The notes under the pieces: generated by a model | Databases searched by the model: none | Told to the model about the DNA's origin: nothing | What the model saw: the letters and a program-made list of their open reading frames with translations, nothing else | Source of the DNA: Leptospira bouyouniensis | GTDB lineage: Bacteria > Spirochaetota > Leptospiria > Leptospirales > Leptospiraceae | NCBI RefSeq assembly: GCF_004769525.1 | Contig: NZ_RQFT01000003.1 | Span: 1-64,000, forward strand | Reading direction: 5' to 3' | Length of the DNA stretch: 64,000 nucleotides | In this document: positions 18,680 to 28,158 of the stretch, piece after piece | Layout: every line of letters starts with the position of its first letter | How positions within the stretch are numbered: position 1 is the first letter of the stretch | Program-made: the position numbers and the translations under genes

Positions 18680-19258
18680 TTAAAAATGTTCTTTTGCATC
18701 CTCAAAGAATTTTAACGTCATACGCTCAAATACTTCTTTTTCGGTCGCTGTTTCAAAATTATACCATGAAATAGGAATGAACAAAATCCATTGGGCATAA
18801 TTACGGAAGATATGGTAGTCATAAGTTCCTACTTTTTTTCCGTCTTTGTAAAGTATGTATTGAACATCATACCCATCTTGAGTGGACCAAGCAGGGAGGA
18901 AAGTTGCCGTTAGTGTTGATGCTCCTAAAAAGGCAGTGGCAATGGGAGATGGAGATCGGTAGTTTACTTTTACATTCACTAAATAACCAACCTTTGGTAC
19001 ATCAATCCCTTCCATCGTTTTTTTGAATCTGGTTTTAGTATCAAAATAGTTTTTTAAGGCTTCTCTCCCACCTAAATTCAATTGTGGAAAAGTGGGGAGC
19101 ACATATACAAATGGTGTGTCTAGAGTTTTTTCTTCGGATGGAAGTGGCAAAATCTTTGGATAATCTTTGTAACTAATGATACAATTTGACAACATAAACA
19201 ATATCAATAGTAAAGTTGCTATAAATGTTAAGTTTGATTTAGTTTTGGCTATGGTCAT
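18680..19258 (-). CDS. putative lipoprotein of unknown function
   Basis: The start ATG at 19258 is chosen because GAGGGG lies just upstream and the protein then opens with a signal peptide ending LFMLSNC (Cys26), a spirochaetal lipobox. The frame stays open further upstream to 19375, but that part lies inside the previous gene. The mature part is about 167 residues and contains KVNYRSPSPIATAFLGASTL, a glycine/alanine-rich stretch. It also has YILYKDGKKVGTYDYHIF near the C-terminus. I recognise no family. The start overlaps the upstream CPxC gene by 20 bp and the stop is 5 bp from the TauE start, so the three are one operon. Confidence 0.72.
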   Translation of the reverse strand: MTIAKTKSNLTFIATLLLILFMLSNCIISYKDYPKILPLPSEEKTLDTPFVYVLPTFPQLNLGGREALKNYFDTKTRFKKTMEGIDVPKVGYLVNVKVNYRSPSPIATAFLGASTLTATFLPAWSTQDGYDVQYILYKDGKKVGTYDYHIFRNYAQWILFIPISWYNFETATEKEVFERMTLKFFEDAKEHF

Positions 19259-19679
19259 GTAACCCCTCTTCGTCGTGTCTTCTTTCCAATTCTTCATATA
19301 ATTCTTCTTGGTCTTCCGTAAAAAATAATTCATATCCAATTCGTAAACACACAGGATCATCTTCGATGGAGACATTACTTGGTAAGATGAGATTCATCAC
19401 ATAAAATGTATTGGATTCTGCTTCTTCCAAAAAACTTTCGGTTGCATCCCATTCATCGAATTCCTCAACTTCTGGCTTTCGAAATTCTTTCAAAATTTCA
19501 TCAAAGGATTCTGTGATATAATTGAATTCACCAGACTCACTATCAATGATGAATTGAATGTGATGGCAACCAGGTCCCTCTTCTTCCAAAGGACTGAGCA
19601 CCATACTCCCGCAGGCGGGGCAATGGATAGTAGGGTCGATGGCACCACTTGGCCAATTGATGTTGATGGTTTCGATCAT
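19239..19679 (-). CDS. small acidic protein with CPxC zinc-binding motif
   Basis: The 146 residues are strongly acidic (EEFDEWDATESFLEEAE and EDQEELYEELERRHDEEG). An N-terminal HCPACGS motif and later GCHH could form a zinc site. There is no signal peptide. It is the first gene of the minus-strand trio with the lipoprotein and TauE permease, overlapping the lipoprotein start by 20 bp. I do not recognise the family and assign no function. Confidence 0.7.
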   Translation of the reverse strand: MIETININWPSGAIDPTIHCPACGSMVLSPLEEEGPGCHHIQFIIDSESGEFNYITESFDEILKEFRKPEVEEFDEWDATESFLEEAESNTFYVMNLILPSNVSIEDDPVCLRIGYELFFTEDQEELYEELERRHDEEGLHDHSQN

Positions 19680-19843
19680 AACTTACGAACCTCGAGTTCC
19701 CATCATAATGACTTCGCTTGTTTAGGAAACCGGAATTTGTTTTCATTTGGCTAAAAATGAATCTTCCAAAACCAATCTGGAACAAAAAAAAAGAGATAGA
19801 GTTTGCCTAAAATACAGGATTCTAAAATGAATTCAAATTACGA

Positions 19844-20257
19844 ATGGGAATTACCGCCGAATACCAATCTGCTTTCACTTCCAGTTTCCAAGAATTTTTT
19901 GGAAACGCAAAAGACATTGGATGGGAATTATACCATTTAAGTTCTGAGCCAGACAATGATTTTCCATCTTGGCTGACTTTCACCATCAGGAATCCGTTAG
20001 GTGGTCGCGCATTAGTCTTTCGTTACCATCATTTAGAGCATAAATTTTATGCACATCTAAAGGTCCAAGTAATCCCAGGAGAAGAAAATTGGAGCCTTGA
20101 CCAATTGTTCCACAAAAAAGGTTACACTGATTTAGATTCCGATGATATCCTTTCCTCAGGTGGAGAATGGTTATTCCATTCTTTAGCGAGACATTATTTT
20201 GGAATCATCATCTCGTTTTGTCCAAGGATCTTAGAACCAGATTATTTCTTAGATTGA
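19844..20257 (+). CDS. conserved-looking protein of unknown function
   Basis: The 137 residues show no signal peptide or membrane segment and a mixed alpha/beta composition (WELYHLSSEPDNDFPSWLTF, then RALVFRYHHLEHKFYAHLKV). The Shine-Dalgarno is weak. An ATG at 19827 lies in another frame that closes after about 40 codons, so 19844 is preferred. The 3' end overlaps the convergent YihY gene by 16 bp. No family is recognised. Confidence 0.6.
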   Translation: MGITAEYQSAFTSSFQEFFGNAKDIGWELYHLSSEPDNDFPSWLTFTIRNPLGGRALVFRYHHLEHKFYAHLKVQVIPGEENWSLDQLFHKKGYTDLDSDDILSSGGEWLFHSLARHYFGIIISFCPRILEPDYFLD

Positions 20258-21078
20258 GATTTTTTTCCTCGGTCATCTGCAAGCACTTGGTTCCACAAAA
20301 AACCCCAGATAAAAAATGTGGAGTTGATGTAAGTATACAACATTAACACTACCATTTTCGAAATCAAATCATAGGCTAAAGAATAATTCACACCAACGTT
20401 TTTCATCTTTAGATAAAGCTGAAACCCAAAACTCATACCTAAAACCAGAATTGATGCAAATATAGCACCTGGTAAATTTTCTTTCAGAGTTGTTTTGGCT
20501 TTGGTAATGTATGCATAATAAAAAGTAAATAATCCTATGCTATATGGTAAAATGATGAGTGATACAGATAGGTATGGGTTGTTACGGAAAAAAGAAAACC
20601 GAAACAATTTAAATAACATTCGTTCAATGGAAACGATTCCATATGTTAAATAAAAATATAAAATCAACAACACAAGGGAGATGACAAGCAAACGAAAATT
20701 AATCCACTGTGATGCAATGAAACCAACTTTCGTTTCGTCCCTCGAAATGAACCGAAGAGCTTTGGAGATGGTTCCAAAAATGGTTAAACTTGAAAAGAAG
20801 GAAATGGCAATGCTTATCGCAATGACATTATAACTTTTTACCTTTGTTAGGTTTTCTACACTTTTGTCGATGGGTTGGAAAATTGGTGCTGGCAAAAATT
20901 TGCCAATTTGGTCCGTCATCAAATTGATCGTCCTTGGGTCTTGTAAAAGCCCAAGGAGTGTCACAAACACAACGAGTAAAGGAAATAGGGTCAAAAGGAA
21001 AGTAAACGAAAGTTCAGAGGCAAGGCCATGGACATCGTACAAATACACTTCACTGAAAAATCGACGGATCCGTTTCAT
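20242..21078 (-). CDS. YihY/BrkB-family inner-membrane protein
   Basis: The 278 residues have about six hydrophobic segments. The family's N-terminal signature appears as ELSFTFLLTLFPLLVVFVTLLG. The C-terminal half has NLPGAIFASILVLGMSFGFQ and INSTFFIWGFLWNQVL. The family was once misnamed RNase BN; the members are integral membrane proteins of uncertain transport or envelope role. The C-terminus is charged (DDRGKKSQSKK). The 3' end overlaps the convergent upstream orphan. Confidence 0.85.
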   Translation of the reverse strand: MKRIRRFFSEVYLYDVHGLASELSFTFLLTLFPLLVVFVTLLGLLQDPRTINLMTDQIGKFLPAPIFQPIDKSVENLTKVKSYNVIAISIAISFFSSLTIFGTISKALRFISRDETKVGFIASQWINFRLLVISLVLLILYFYLTYGIVSIERMLFKLFRFSFFRNNPYLSVSLIILPYSIGLFTFYYAYITKAKTTLKENLPGAIFASILVLGMSFGFQLYLKMKNVGVNYSLAYDLISKMVVLMLYTYINSTFFIWGFLWNQVLADDRGKKSQSKK

Positions 21079-21188
21079 GCGGTCAATTTGCCACTTGTCC
21101 GTATTTTTGTCTTATTTTTCTTGCCGTCTCGCTTCGAGAGGAAACCCTGGAAGAATCTCAGTGACGTACCTAAAAGGGGAAAACTTCC

Positions 21189-21350
21189 ATGTCAGAAGAA
21201 AAAGAAAAGAAGAACAAAAAAATCGCGAAAATGACGGTCGAGGAAATTGACTCTGCCATTAAAAAGTCGGTAGAAACCATGAACGGCGAATCCAGCCTTT
21301 ATGTGAAACACCTTCGCGAAAGAAAGGCGGAACTCCTAGCCAAGAAATAA
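21189..21350 (+). CDS. small charged protein (53 aa)
   Basis: This short frame starts at ATG 21189 after AGGGGA at normal spacing. It encodes MSEEKEKKNKKIAKMTVEEI followed by an amphipathic helix ending RKAELLAKK. The strong ribosome site and the terminator 20 bp after the stop support a real gene. It is likely an all-helical cytoplasmic protein. The function is unknown. Confidence 0.65.
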   Translation: MSEEKEKKNKKIAKMTVEEIDSAIKKSVETMNGESSLYVKHLRERKAELLAKK

Positions 21351-21369
21351 GGTTAGTCCCTCCTAATTC

Positions 21370-21390
21370 CCCGCCGAAACGGCGGGTTTT
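21370..21390 (+). terminator. hairpin with short T-run before ABC-F gene
   Basis: CCCGCCG, AAA loop, CGGCGGG, TTTT. This GC-rich stem ends about 15 bp before the ABC-F start codon. It can end the small gene's transcript. If the ABC-F gene is read through from upstream, it could also act as an attenuator or block its ribosome site. Confidence 0.8.
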
Positions 21391-21400
21391 CGCAAACGCC

Positions 21401-23344
21401 TTGATCCAATTCATCCAAATCCACCAACACTTCGGCCCCAAAGTCCTCTTTGAGGGATTTAGCTGGCATATCAAACCTGGCTGCCGAGTTGCCCTTGTAG
21501 GTCCCAACGGTTCTGGAAAAACCACACTCTTCCAAATGGCCGCCGGCAAACTGAAACCCGAATCGGGAGAAGTGATTCGCTCCAAACACACTGTCCTTTC
21601 CCTGTTCCAACAGATTCCAGAATTCAATCCAGAGACTTCGGTGATTGAAACCGTACTCGACGAAAACAAATTGTATGCCGAATACGATTCCAAACGAAAG
21701 GAAATCGAATCCAAATTTGAAACGACTGACCACGAAGATCCGGCATTTGAATCTTTGTTACATGAACAAAGTGAATTGGAAGAATTTGCCCACTTACACG
21801 ACTTACACGGTCTCGAAGCTCGGGCAAAAAAAATCCTTTCCGGTTTAGGTTTTTCCACAGCAGATTTCACACGCAAAACAAAAGAATTTTCACCAGGTTA
21901 CCATCACAGAATCGGACTAGCGATTGCTCTACTCAATCCACATAATTTATTACTTTTAGATGAACCAACAAACCATTTGGATGATAAAACCAAATCTTGG
22001 TTAGCTGACTTTTTGGTTTCTCAAAACCAAGCCTTTGTCCTTGTCACACATGATCCTGAATTTTTAAACCAAACAGTAGATACGATCATTGAAATCAATC
22101 CTCATGGAACCTTTGAATTCCAAGGAAGTTTGGAAGAGTTTTTTGAAGCCAAAAACGAAATCCAAGAAAAACTAAAAGTCCAATTTGAAAAAGAAGAAAC
22201 GTATTTAAAAACAAGAATGGAATGGGTAGAACGTTTCCGAGCCCAAGCCACCAAAGCAAGACAAGTTCAATCTGTGATCAAACGCCTGGAAAAACGGGAC
22301 AAAGTTGAGAATCCAGAAGATAGTTTTTGGAACCAAAAACCAGACTACCAATTCCAATTTGTCCCTTCCAGTAATATCATCTTACGTTTGGAACATGCCT
22401 CTTTTTCATACCCTGATCGTAATACCGGAGAGAAAAAAACCATCTTTGAAAATGCAGAGATTGAAATTTCCGCTGGTGACAAAGTTGCGTTAGTTGGTCC
22501 TAATGGAGCTGGTAAATCAACCCTCATGCGTTGTTTGTTAGAACAACACAAACTCGATACGGGAAAATTATATTACGGCCCCAAAACCAAACTAGGTTAT
22601 TTTTCGCAAACCCATGGGGAAGATTTAGATGAATCCTTCAATCTTGTCGAAACAGTATTAAAAAAATACCCAGAACTCAATGAAGAAAAAGCAAGGACCC
22701 TGCTTGGGCATTTTGCCTTCCCCGGTGACGGAGTATTTAAATCCGTAAAACATTTGTCAGGTGGAGAACAAAGTAGACTCCGATTGGCTCTTCTTGTAAA
22801 CCACCCTTCTAATTGTTTGTTCCTAGACGAACCTACAAATCACTTGGACATTGTGATCCGAGAAGCCATCAAACGTGCCCTGATTGATTTTCCAGGAAGC
22901 CTACTCATCATCAGCCACGACCCAGACTTTATGAAGGGACTTTGTAACCGTACCTTCCAACTATCTGGTGGCGAATTAAAAAACCTCAATTGTAGCTTTG
23001 ACGATTACTTGAAATTCCACAAAGAAGACGAATTAGGGACAAATGCGAAGGATCAAACTGTCGCTAAGACAAAATCGGATGAAAAAAAGCCCAATCCCCA
23101 AGCGAGTAAAAACAAACGGAAAAAATTAGAAAAAGAAATTTCTGATTTGGAAGTCCAAATAGAGAGACTGGAAAAAAATAAAAAGGACAAAGAGGAACTT
23201 TTACAAGACCCAGAGTTCTTTAAAAACAGAAGTTTTCAGTTGGAAATGGACACTTATAACGATATTAAAAGAGAAATCTCACTCCTGACAAAACGTTGGG
23301 AAGATGCAACAATAGAACTAGAGGAAATGGGCGGAGTTACATAA
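21401..23344 (+). CDS. ABC-F family ATPase (Uup/YdiF-like translation factor)
   Basis: The 647 residues carry two ABC domains with no membrane part. The first has Walker A GPNGSGKT at 34-41, and a signature written FSPGYHHR instead of LSGGQ, then LLLLDEPTNHLDD. The second has GPNGAGKS, LSGGEQSR and LFLDEPTNHLD. A P-site-tRNA-interaction-type linker with charged helices joins them. A C-terminal coiled coil (about residues 565-645) resembles Uup/YdiF. ABC-F proteins act on the ribosomal E-site. The start is TTG 21401, giving the usual MIQ...FG..VLFEG opening; no Shine-Dalgarno is evident. The stop overlaps the rhodanese start (TAATG). Confidence 0.9.
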   Translation: MIQFIQIHQHFGPKVLFEGFSWHIKPGCRVALVGPNGSGKTTLFQMAAGKLKPESGEVIRSKHTVLSLFQQIPEFNPETSVIETVLDENKLYAEYDSKRKEIESKFETTDHEDPAFESLLHEQSELEEFAHLHDLHGLEARAKKILSGLGFSTADFTRKTKEFSPGYHHRIGLAIALLNPHNLLLLDEPTNHLDDKTKSWLADFLVSQNQAFVLVTHDPEFLNQTVDTIIEINPHGTFEFQGSLEEFFEAKNEIQEKLKVQFEKEETYLKTRMEWVERFRAQATKARQVQSVIKRLEKRDKVENPEDSFWNQKPDYQFQFVPSSNIILRLEHASFSYPDRNTGEKKTIFENAEIEISAGDKVALVGPNGAGKSTLMRCLLEQHKLDTGKLYYGPKTKLGYFSQTHGEDLDESFNLVETVLKKYPELNEEKARTLLGHFAFPGDGVFKSVKHLSGGEQSRLRLALLVNHPSNCLFLDEPTNHLDIVIREAIKRALIDFPGSLLIISHDPDFMKGLCNRTFQLSGGELKNLNCSFDDYLKFHKEDELGTNAKDQTVAKTKSDEKKPNPQASKNKRKKLEKEISDLEVQIERLEKNKKDKEELLQDPEFFKNRSFQLEMDTYNDIKREISLLTKRWEDATIELEEMGGVT

Positions 23345-23685
23345 TGGTACCGGAAATCGATGTAGTCAGTTTTAAAAAACGTCTGGATGCAAGAGCGGAA
23401 GGAAAGGATGATTTTTTTGTTTTGGATGTACGAAATCCAAACGAACAACAAATTGCACTCGTACCTGGTACAGACAAACTTATCCCTGTGAGTGAACTTG
23501 CTGCTCGAATTGATGAAATTAAAAGCCAAATTGACAAAGAAATTTTAGTCTATTGTCGGTCCGGTGGAAGGTCTGGGATGGCTTGTGGGATTTTGGCACA
23601 AGCTGGATTTAAGTCTTACAAAAATGTCGCTGGTGGAACATTAGCATATTCCGACTTAGTAGACCCAAACATGCAAAAGTATTAA
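23344..23685 (+). CDS. single-domain rhodanese-like sulfurtransferase
   Basis: From ATG 23344 this encodes 113 residues, one rhodanese domain. Visible motifs are FFVLDVRNPNEQQIALVPG, IPVSEL and the active-site loop CRSGGRSG with Cys71, followed by KNVAGGT. The size is that of GlpE/PspE-type enzymes that move sulfane sulfur to thiols. The start is fixed by TAATG coupling to the ABC-F stop; the frame is open upstream inside that gene. It sits 2 bp before aroF. Confidence 0.92.
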   Translation: MVPEIDVVSFKKRLDARAEGKDDFFVLDVRNPNEQQIALVPGTDKLIPVSELAARIDEIKSQIDKEILVYCRSGGRSGMACGILAQAGFKSYKNVAGGTLAYSDLVDPNMQKY

Positions 23686-23687
23686 TT

Positions 23688-24737
23688 ATGAAACCAACAG
23701 CAAATTTAAGAATTTTAGAACAACATAGTCTCATTCCACCTTCTGTCATCATTGAAGAGCTTCCACTCACAGACGAAGCCTCTGATATTGTTGTGAGAAC
23801 AAGAAGCCAAATTTCTGACATCATTCATGGCAAAGACAACAAGCGCATGTTAGTTGTGGTTGGTCCATGTTCTGTTCACGACATTAGTGCCGTGATGGAA
23901 TACGCCGAAAAATTAAAACCAAAAATCAAAGAGTTTGAAAAAGAACTTCTCATAGTGATGAGAGTGTATTTTGAAAAACCAAGAACCACAGTTGGTTGGA
24001 AAGGACTCATCAACGATCCCGATTTAGATGGCTCATTCCATATCAACAAAGGGTTACAGCTTGCAAGAAAACTATTACTCGATCTCAACAAAATGGGAAT
24101 CCCATGTGGAACCGAATTTTTAGATGTGATTTCACCACAATACATCGCAGATCTCGTTGCATGGGGAGCGATTGGCGCAAGGACCACTGAAAGCCAAGTC
24201 CATCGTGAACTTGCTTCCGGACTTTCTGCTCCGATCGGATTTAAAAATGGTACCGATGGAAACGTACAAATTGCTGTGGATGCGATTCGATCGGCAAGTT
24301 CTAGCCATCATTTCCTATCTGTGACAAACCAAGGAAGTAGTGCTATTTTTCGAACTGCAGGTAACAAAGATACACATGTGATCCTTCGAGGTGGGAATAA
24401 AGGACCTAACTTTGATGAGGCTTCCGTAAACGAAGTGGGTGTGCAAATTGAAAAAGCGGGCCTTCCTCCAAAAGTGATGGTGGACTGTTCCCATGGCAAT
24501 AGCCAAAAAGACTTTCGTAAACAACCAGGTGTTGTGGACTCTGTGGCAGAACAATTTGCCAAAGGTAGCAAATACATTCTCGGCGTGATGATTGAAAGCC
24601 ATCTAAAAGAAGGAAACCAATCGATCGATGCCAAACCTTTGACTTATGGACAATCGATTACCGATGCATGTGTTTCTTGGGAAACAACCGTTCCTATGCT
24701 CGAAAAACTCGCAGAGGCCGCAAACAAACGCAAATAA
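23688..24737 (+). CDS. aroF: 3-deoxy-7-phosphoheptulonate (DAHP) synthase, class I
   Basis: This is the first step of the shikimate pathway: phosphoenolpyruvate plus erythrose 4-phosphate to DAHP. The 349 residues match AroF/AroG/AroH type enzymes. The motifs are VVGPCSVHD, PRTTVGWKGLINDPDLDGSF, CGTEFLDVISPQY, GARTTESQVHRELASGLS, FKNGTDG and VDCSHGNS. The length equals that of the E. coli isozymes. Which feedback type it is cannot be told by eye. It is cotranscribed with the rhodanese and ABC-F genes and convergent with panB. Confidence 0.95.
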   Translation: MKPTANLRILEQHSLIPPSVIIEELPLTDEASDIVVRTRSQISDIIHGKDNKRMLVVVGPCSVHDISAVMEYAEKLKPKIKEFEKELLIVMRVYFEKPRTTVGWKGLINDPDLDGSFHINKGLQLARKLLLDLNKMGIPCGTEFLDVISPQYIADLVAWGAIGARTTESQVHRELASGLSAPIGFKNGTDGNVQIAVDAIRSASSSHHFLSVTNQGSSAIFRTAGNKDTHVILRGGNKGPNFDEASVNEVGVQIEKAGLPPKVMVDCSHGNSQKDFRKQPGVVDSVAEQFAKGSKYILGVMIESHLKEGNQSIDAKPLTYGQSITDACVSWETTVPMLEKLAEAANKRK

Positions 24738-24758
24738 ATTGAAACAGACTTTTGAAGT

Positions 24759-25565
24759 TTATGTATCTAAAAATACATGGGCTTCAGAAGGGTACTCTCT
24801 CTTTGTCACTTCTTTGTGATAGGCATTCACTGCCTCTTTCACTGCTCCACTTAAGTTCCCAAATTTCTTCAAAAACTTTGGATGAAAGTCTTCATTGAGA
24901 CCCAAGAGGTCTTGCATCACAAGGACTTGGCCCGAAGTGTATTTGCCTGCACCAATTCCAATTGTGGGGATGCGAATGGATTCCGTGATTTCTTTACCTA
25001 AGGATTCTGGAACCATCTCGAGTAACAAAGCAAACGCACCTGCTTCAGAAATTTCCTTGGATTTACGAATCATTTTGTTCCGAGCAGCTTCCGTTTTTCC
25101 TTGGACACGGTGTCCACCAAGTGTATGCACCGATTGAGGAGTGAGACCCAAATGGGCAAACACAGGGATTCCTGATTCCGTCATCCGTTTTGTGAGTTCA
25201 ATGATAAAGTCAGAGTCCCCTTCCAATTTCACACAGGACGCATTCGTTTCTTTTAAAACGCGCCCAGCTGAACGAATCCCTTCTTCGATGGAGGTTTGGT
25301 ACGATAAAAAAGGTAAATCAGCGATGATCGTTTTGTCAGGAGCCCCTTTGCAAACGGCCTTTGTATGATAGATGATTTCATCCAATGTCACAGGCAAAGT
25401 TGAATGGTTTCCTTGGATGACCATTCCAAGTGAATCTCCAACTAGGAGGCAATCTACTTCTGTGCGATTGAATAAAGTTGCAAAGGTGTAATCATAACAA
25501 GTGATGACAGAGATAGGTTCCCCGGCATCGTATTTTTTTTTATACTGTAGAATAATGTTTTTCAT
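24759..25565 (-). CDS. panB: 3-methyl-2-oxobutanoate hydroxymethyltransferase
   Basis: PanB makes ketopantoate from alpha-ketoisovalerate and methylene-tetrahydrofolate in pantothenate synthesis. The motifs are ISVITCYDYTFATL, DCLLVGDSLGMVIQG, TLPVTLDEIIYHT, DLPFLSY, VKLEGD, GHLGLTPQSVH in the form AHLGLTPQSVHTLGG, and TIGIGAG. ATG 25565 is chosen because it gives the usual N-terminus; an open frame runs to 25604 inside folK. It overlaps folK by 26 bp. Pairing of a folate gene with this folate-dependent enzyme fits. Confidence 0.96.
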   Translation of the reverse strand: MKNIILQYKKKYDAGEPISVITCYDYTFATLFNRTEVDCLLVGDSLGMVIQGNHSTLPVTLDEIIYHTKAVCKGAPDKTIIADLPFLSYQTSIEEGIRSAGRVLKETNASCVKLEGDSDFIIELTKRMTESGIPVFAHLGLTPQSVHTLGGHRVQGKTEAARNKMIRKSKEISEAGAFALLLEMVPESLGKEITESIRIPTIGIGAGKYTSGQVLVMQDLLGLNEDFHPKFLKKFGNLSGAVKEAVNAYHKEVTKREYPSEAHVFLDT

Positions 25566-26013
25566 GATTAAGTTCCGTATAGAGAGCATATACTCCAATT
25601 TCACCCATTTCAGTTAACAACTGCTTGATGAAAGGTCTGGAATACATGGAATGGTGTGGTAAATGTAAAAAATCAGTTTTCATGACCACCGCTTCATAGG
25701 TAAGGATATCGATATCAATTTCACGTGGTCCTTTCCAAGACCTACGTTTGCGTCCCAATTTATCTTCTATCCCTTGGAGAGAATCCAAAAGGCATGGGAG
25801 TGTGAAAGCAGAAGAAACCATCACCTTTAGAATTTGATTTAGAAAATAAGGTTGGTTGGTATTTTCGAGTGGAGCTGTTTCTAATCGTTCTGATTGTTTT
25901 AAAATCTGTAACTCAGGTAAGGTGGAGATTTCCCAAATTGCCTGGTCCATAAAATGGTGTCTGTCACCAATGTTGGATCCTAAAGACAAAAAGGCAATAT
26001 TGGAATACTTCAT
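25540..26013 (-). CDS. folK: 2-amino-4-hydroxy-6-hydroxymethyldihydropteridine pyrophosphokinase
   Basis: HPPK transfers pyrophosphate from ATP to hydroxymethyl-dihydropterin in folate synthesis. Within 157 residues, FLSLGSNIGDRHHFMDQA, SERLETAPLENTNQPYFLNQ, KRRSWKGPREIDIDIL and HLPHHSMYSRPFI match the family motifs. The Asp-x-Asp metal ligands in DIDIL are kept. The start is 4 bp after the DnaC-like gene's stop, and the end overlaps panB, so the three minus-strand genes form an operon. Confidence 0.95.
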   Translation of the reverse strand: MKYSNIAFLSLGSNIGDRHHFMDQAIWEISTLPELQILKQSERLETAPLENTNQPYFLNQILKVMVSSAFTLPCLLDSLQGIEDKLGRKRRSWKGPREIDIDILTYEAVVMKTDFLHLPHHSMYSRPFIKQLLTEMGEIGVYALYTELNHEKHYSTV

Positions 26014-26017
26014 ACTC

Positions 26018-26881
26018 TTACCTCTTCACAAACTTCGTACGATAATCAGGACATTTTAATTCGATTTCTTTAGTCATTTCCATGAGTCGTGAATATATCC
26101 GACCTTGGCCTCTGTCTCTCCATTCAACGAGTGAGTGATTGGAAGTAAGAAGGGTGAGTTTTTCTTGTTCATAACGACTATCGATAAGGTCGTATAACTT
26201 ACGATTGTTGAATTCCGATTCTTTTTGGACTCCAAAGTCATCAATCACAAGGACATCTACATTTGCAAATTCTCGTTCAATGGAACGTTCTTGTCCATGG
26301 GTTTCACTATCAGATTGGTAAGTATCTCGGATGGCAGATAAAAAGTCTTTGTTTACCTTTGCATACTTACAAGTGATCCCATACCGAAAGATAAGTTCAT
26401 TTAAGATGACACAGGCGAGCAGCGTTTTTCCAGAACCAGTTCCTCCCCAAAGGTAAAACCCTTGTGGTGTAAAATCTGCATTTTTAAATTTATGAACAAG
26501 TTCGTTTGCCCAGTCATGAGCAATAATAAAGGACATATCAGGGTCGTTTGCTGTGTCCCCAATGTCAATTGTGGACAAAAATTGGAAACGGTACCTTGCG
26601 GGTATATTCGCTTTTTCGACCAAATTTTCTAGATTCCGAAGGGAAAACCGCGCATTATGACAGACACAAGGGAGCATTTTGTCCAATTTTCTGTCGAAGG
26701 TCATAAACGGAGCTTGTCCTTTCGACTCACAAGTGTTACAGTCACTGCCTATGCAGTGGCATAAAACAAGGGCTCCTGAACGAGATCCCCTCACATGTTC
26801 TGCTAATGTGATTCCCACGCCTCCACACGTTTTACATTGCGGATTACCATCTCGGATCGAAGTAATTTCGGATAAATTCAT
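26018..26881 (-). CDS. DnaC/IstB-like AAA ATPase with N-terminal cysteine-rich domain
   Basis: About 287 residues. The C-terminal half is a DnaC/DnaA-like AAA module: GFYLWGGTGSGKTLLACVIL (Walker A), LVIDDFGVQKESEFNNRKLYDL (Walker B and box), TLLTSNHSL (sensor I) and IYSRLMEM (arginine region). The N-terminal 80 residues hold several Cys pairs (CKTCGG, CHC, CNTC, CVCH), probably zinc-binding and recalling DnaJ zinc fingers. Helicase loading is the family role and IstB-type transposition the alternative. No transposase is nearby, so a chromosomal loader is likelier. TTG 26887 is a possible alternative start. Confidence 0.8.
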   Translation of the reverse strand: MNLSEITSIRDGNPQCKTCGGVGITLAEHVRGSRSGALVLCHCIGSDCNTCESKGQAPFMTFDRKLDKMLPCVCHNARFSLRNLENLVEKANIPARYRFQFLSTIDIGDTANDPDMSFIIAHDWANELVHKFKNADFTPQGFYLWGGTGSGKTLLACVILNELIFRYGITCKYAKVNKDFLSAIRDTYQSDSETHGQERSIEREFANVDVLVIDDFGVQKESEFNNRKLYDLIDSRYEQEKLTLLTSNHSLVEWRDRGQGRIYSRLMEMTKEIELKCPDYRTKFVKR

Positions 26882-27090
26882 CTCCAATGAGCAATCTTCT
26901 TTACTTCACCAGGCTGTCAAGGATTGAGATTTTTTAAGGATTATCTGACTTATGTCCCTTTAAATCCAAATGTTTTGAAAGAAAAAGTTCACATTTAGGT
27001 TTTTTTCCTCTTTAATTCGTTATTATTGACTCTTGCCATTCCGATACTTTCATTGAAGAAATAGATAAACCTATTTGTTCAAAATATTGA

Positions 27091-28017
<927 letters not shown>

Positions 28018-28042
28018 TCCCGAATAAATCTCTTTCAATGAG

Positions 28043-28072
28043 AAAGCCCGGTTTAAAACCCCGGGCTTTTTT
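28043..28072 (+). terminator. intrinsic terminator after fcpA
   Basis: AAAGCCCGG (28043-28051), a 9-nt loop, CCGGGCTTTT (28061-28070) and more T. It is the strongest terminator in its neighbourhood, 26 bp after the fcpA stop. Confidence 0.92.
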
Positions 28073-28158
28073 GTTTTTAGATTATTGGATCACAAATTTT
28101 ACTATCAGTTAATTAAATTGAAGCGAAACAATTTACATTTCAATCGTATCTATTTTCT

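Noticed and set aside
21259..21876. 205-codon minus-strand frame opposite the ABC-F gene
   Set aside because: It is the mirror of a clear ABC-F gene; its Ser/Cys/Arg-rich, low-complexity make-up is that of an antisense shadow.
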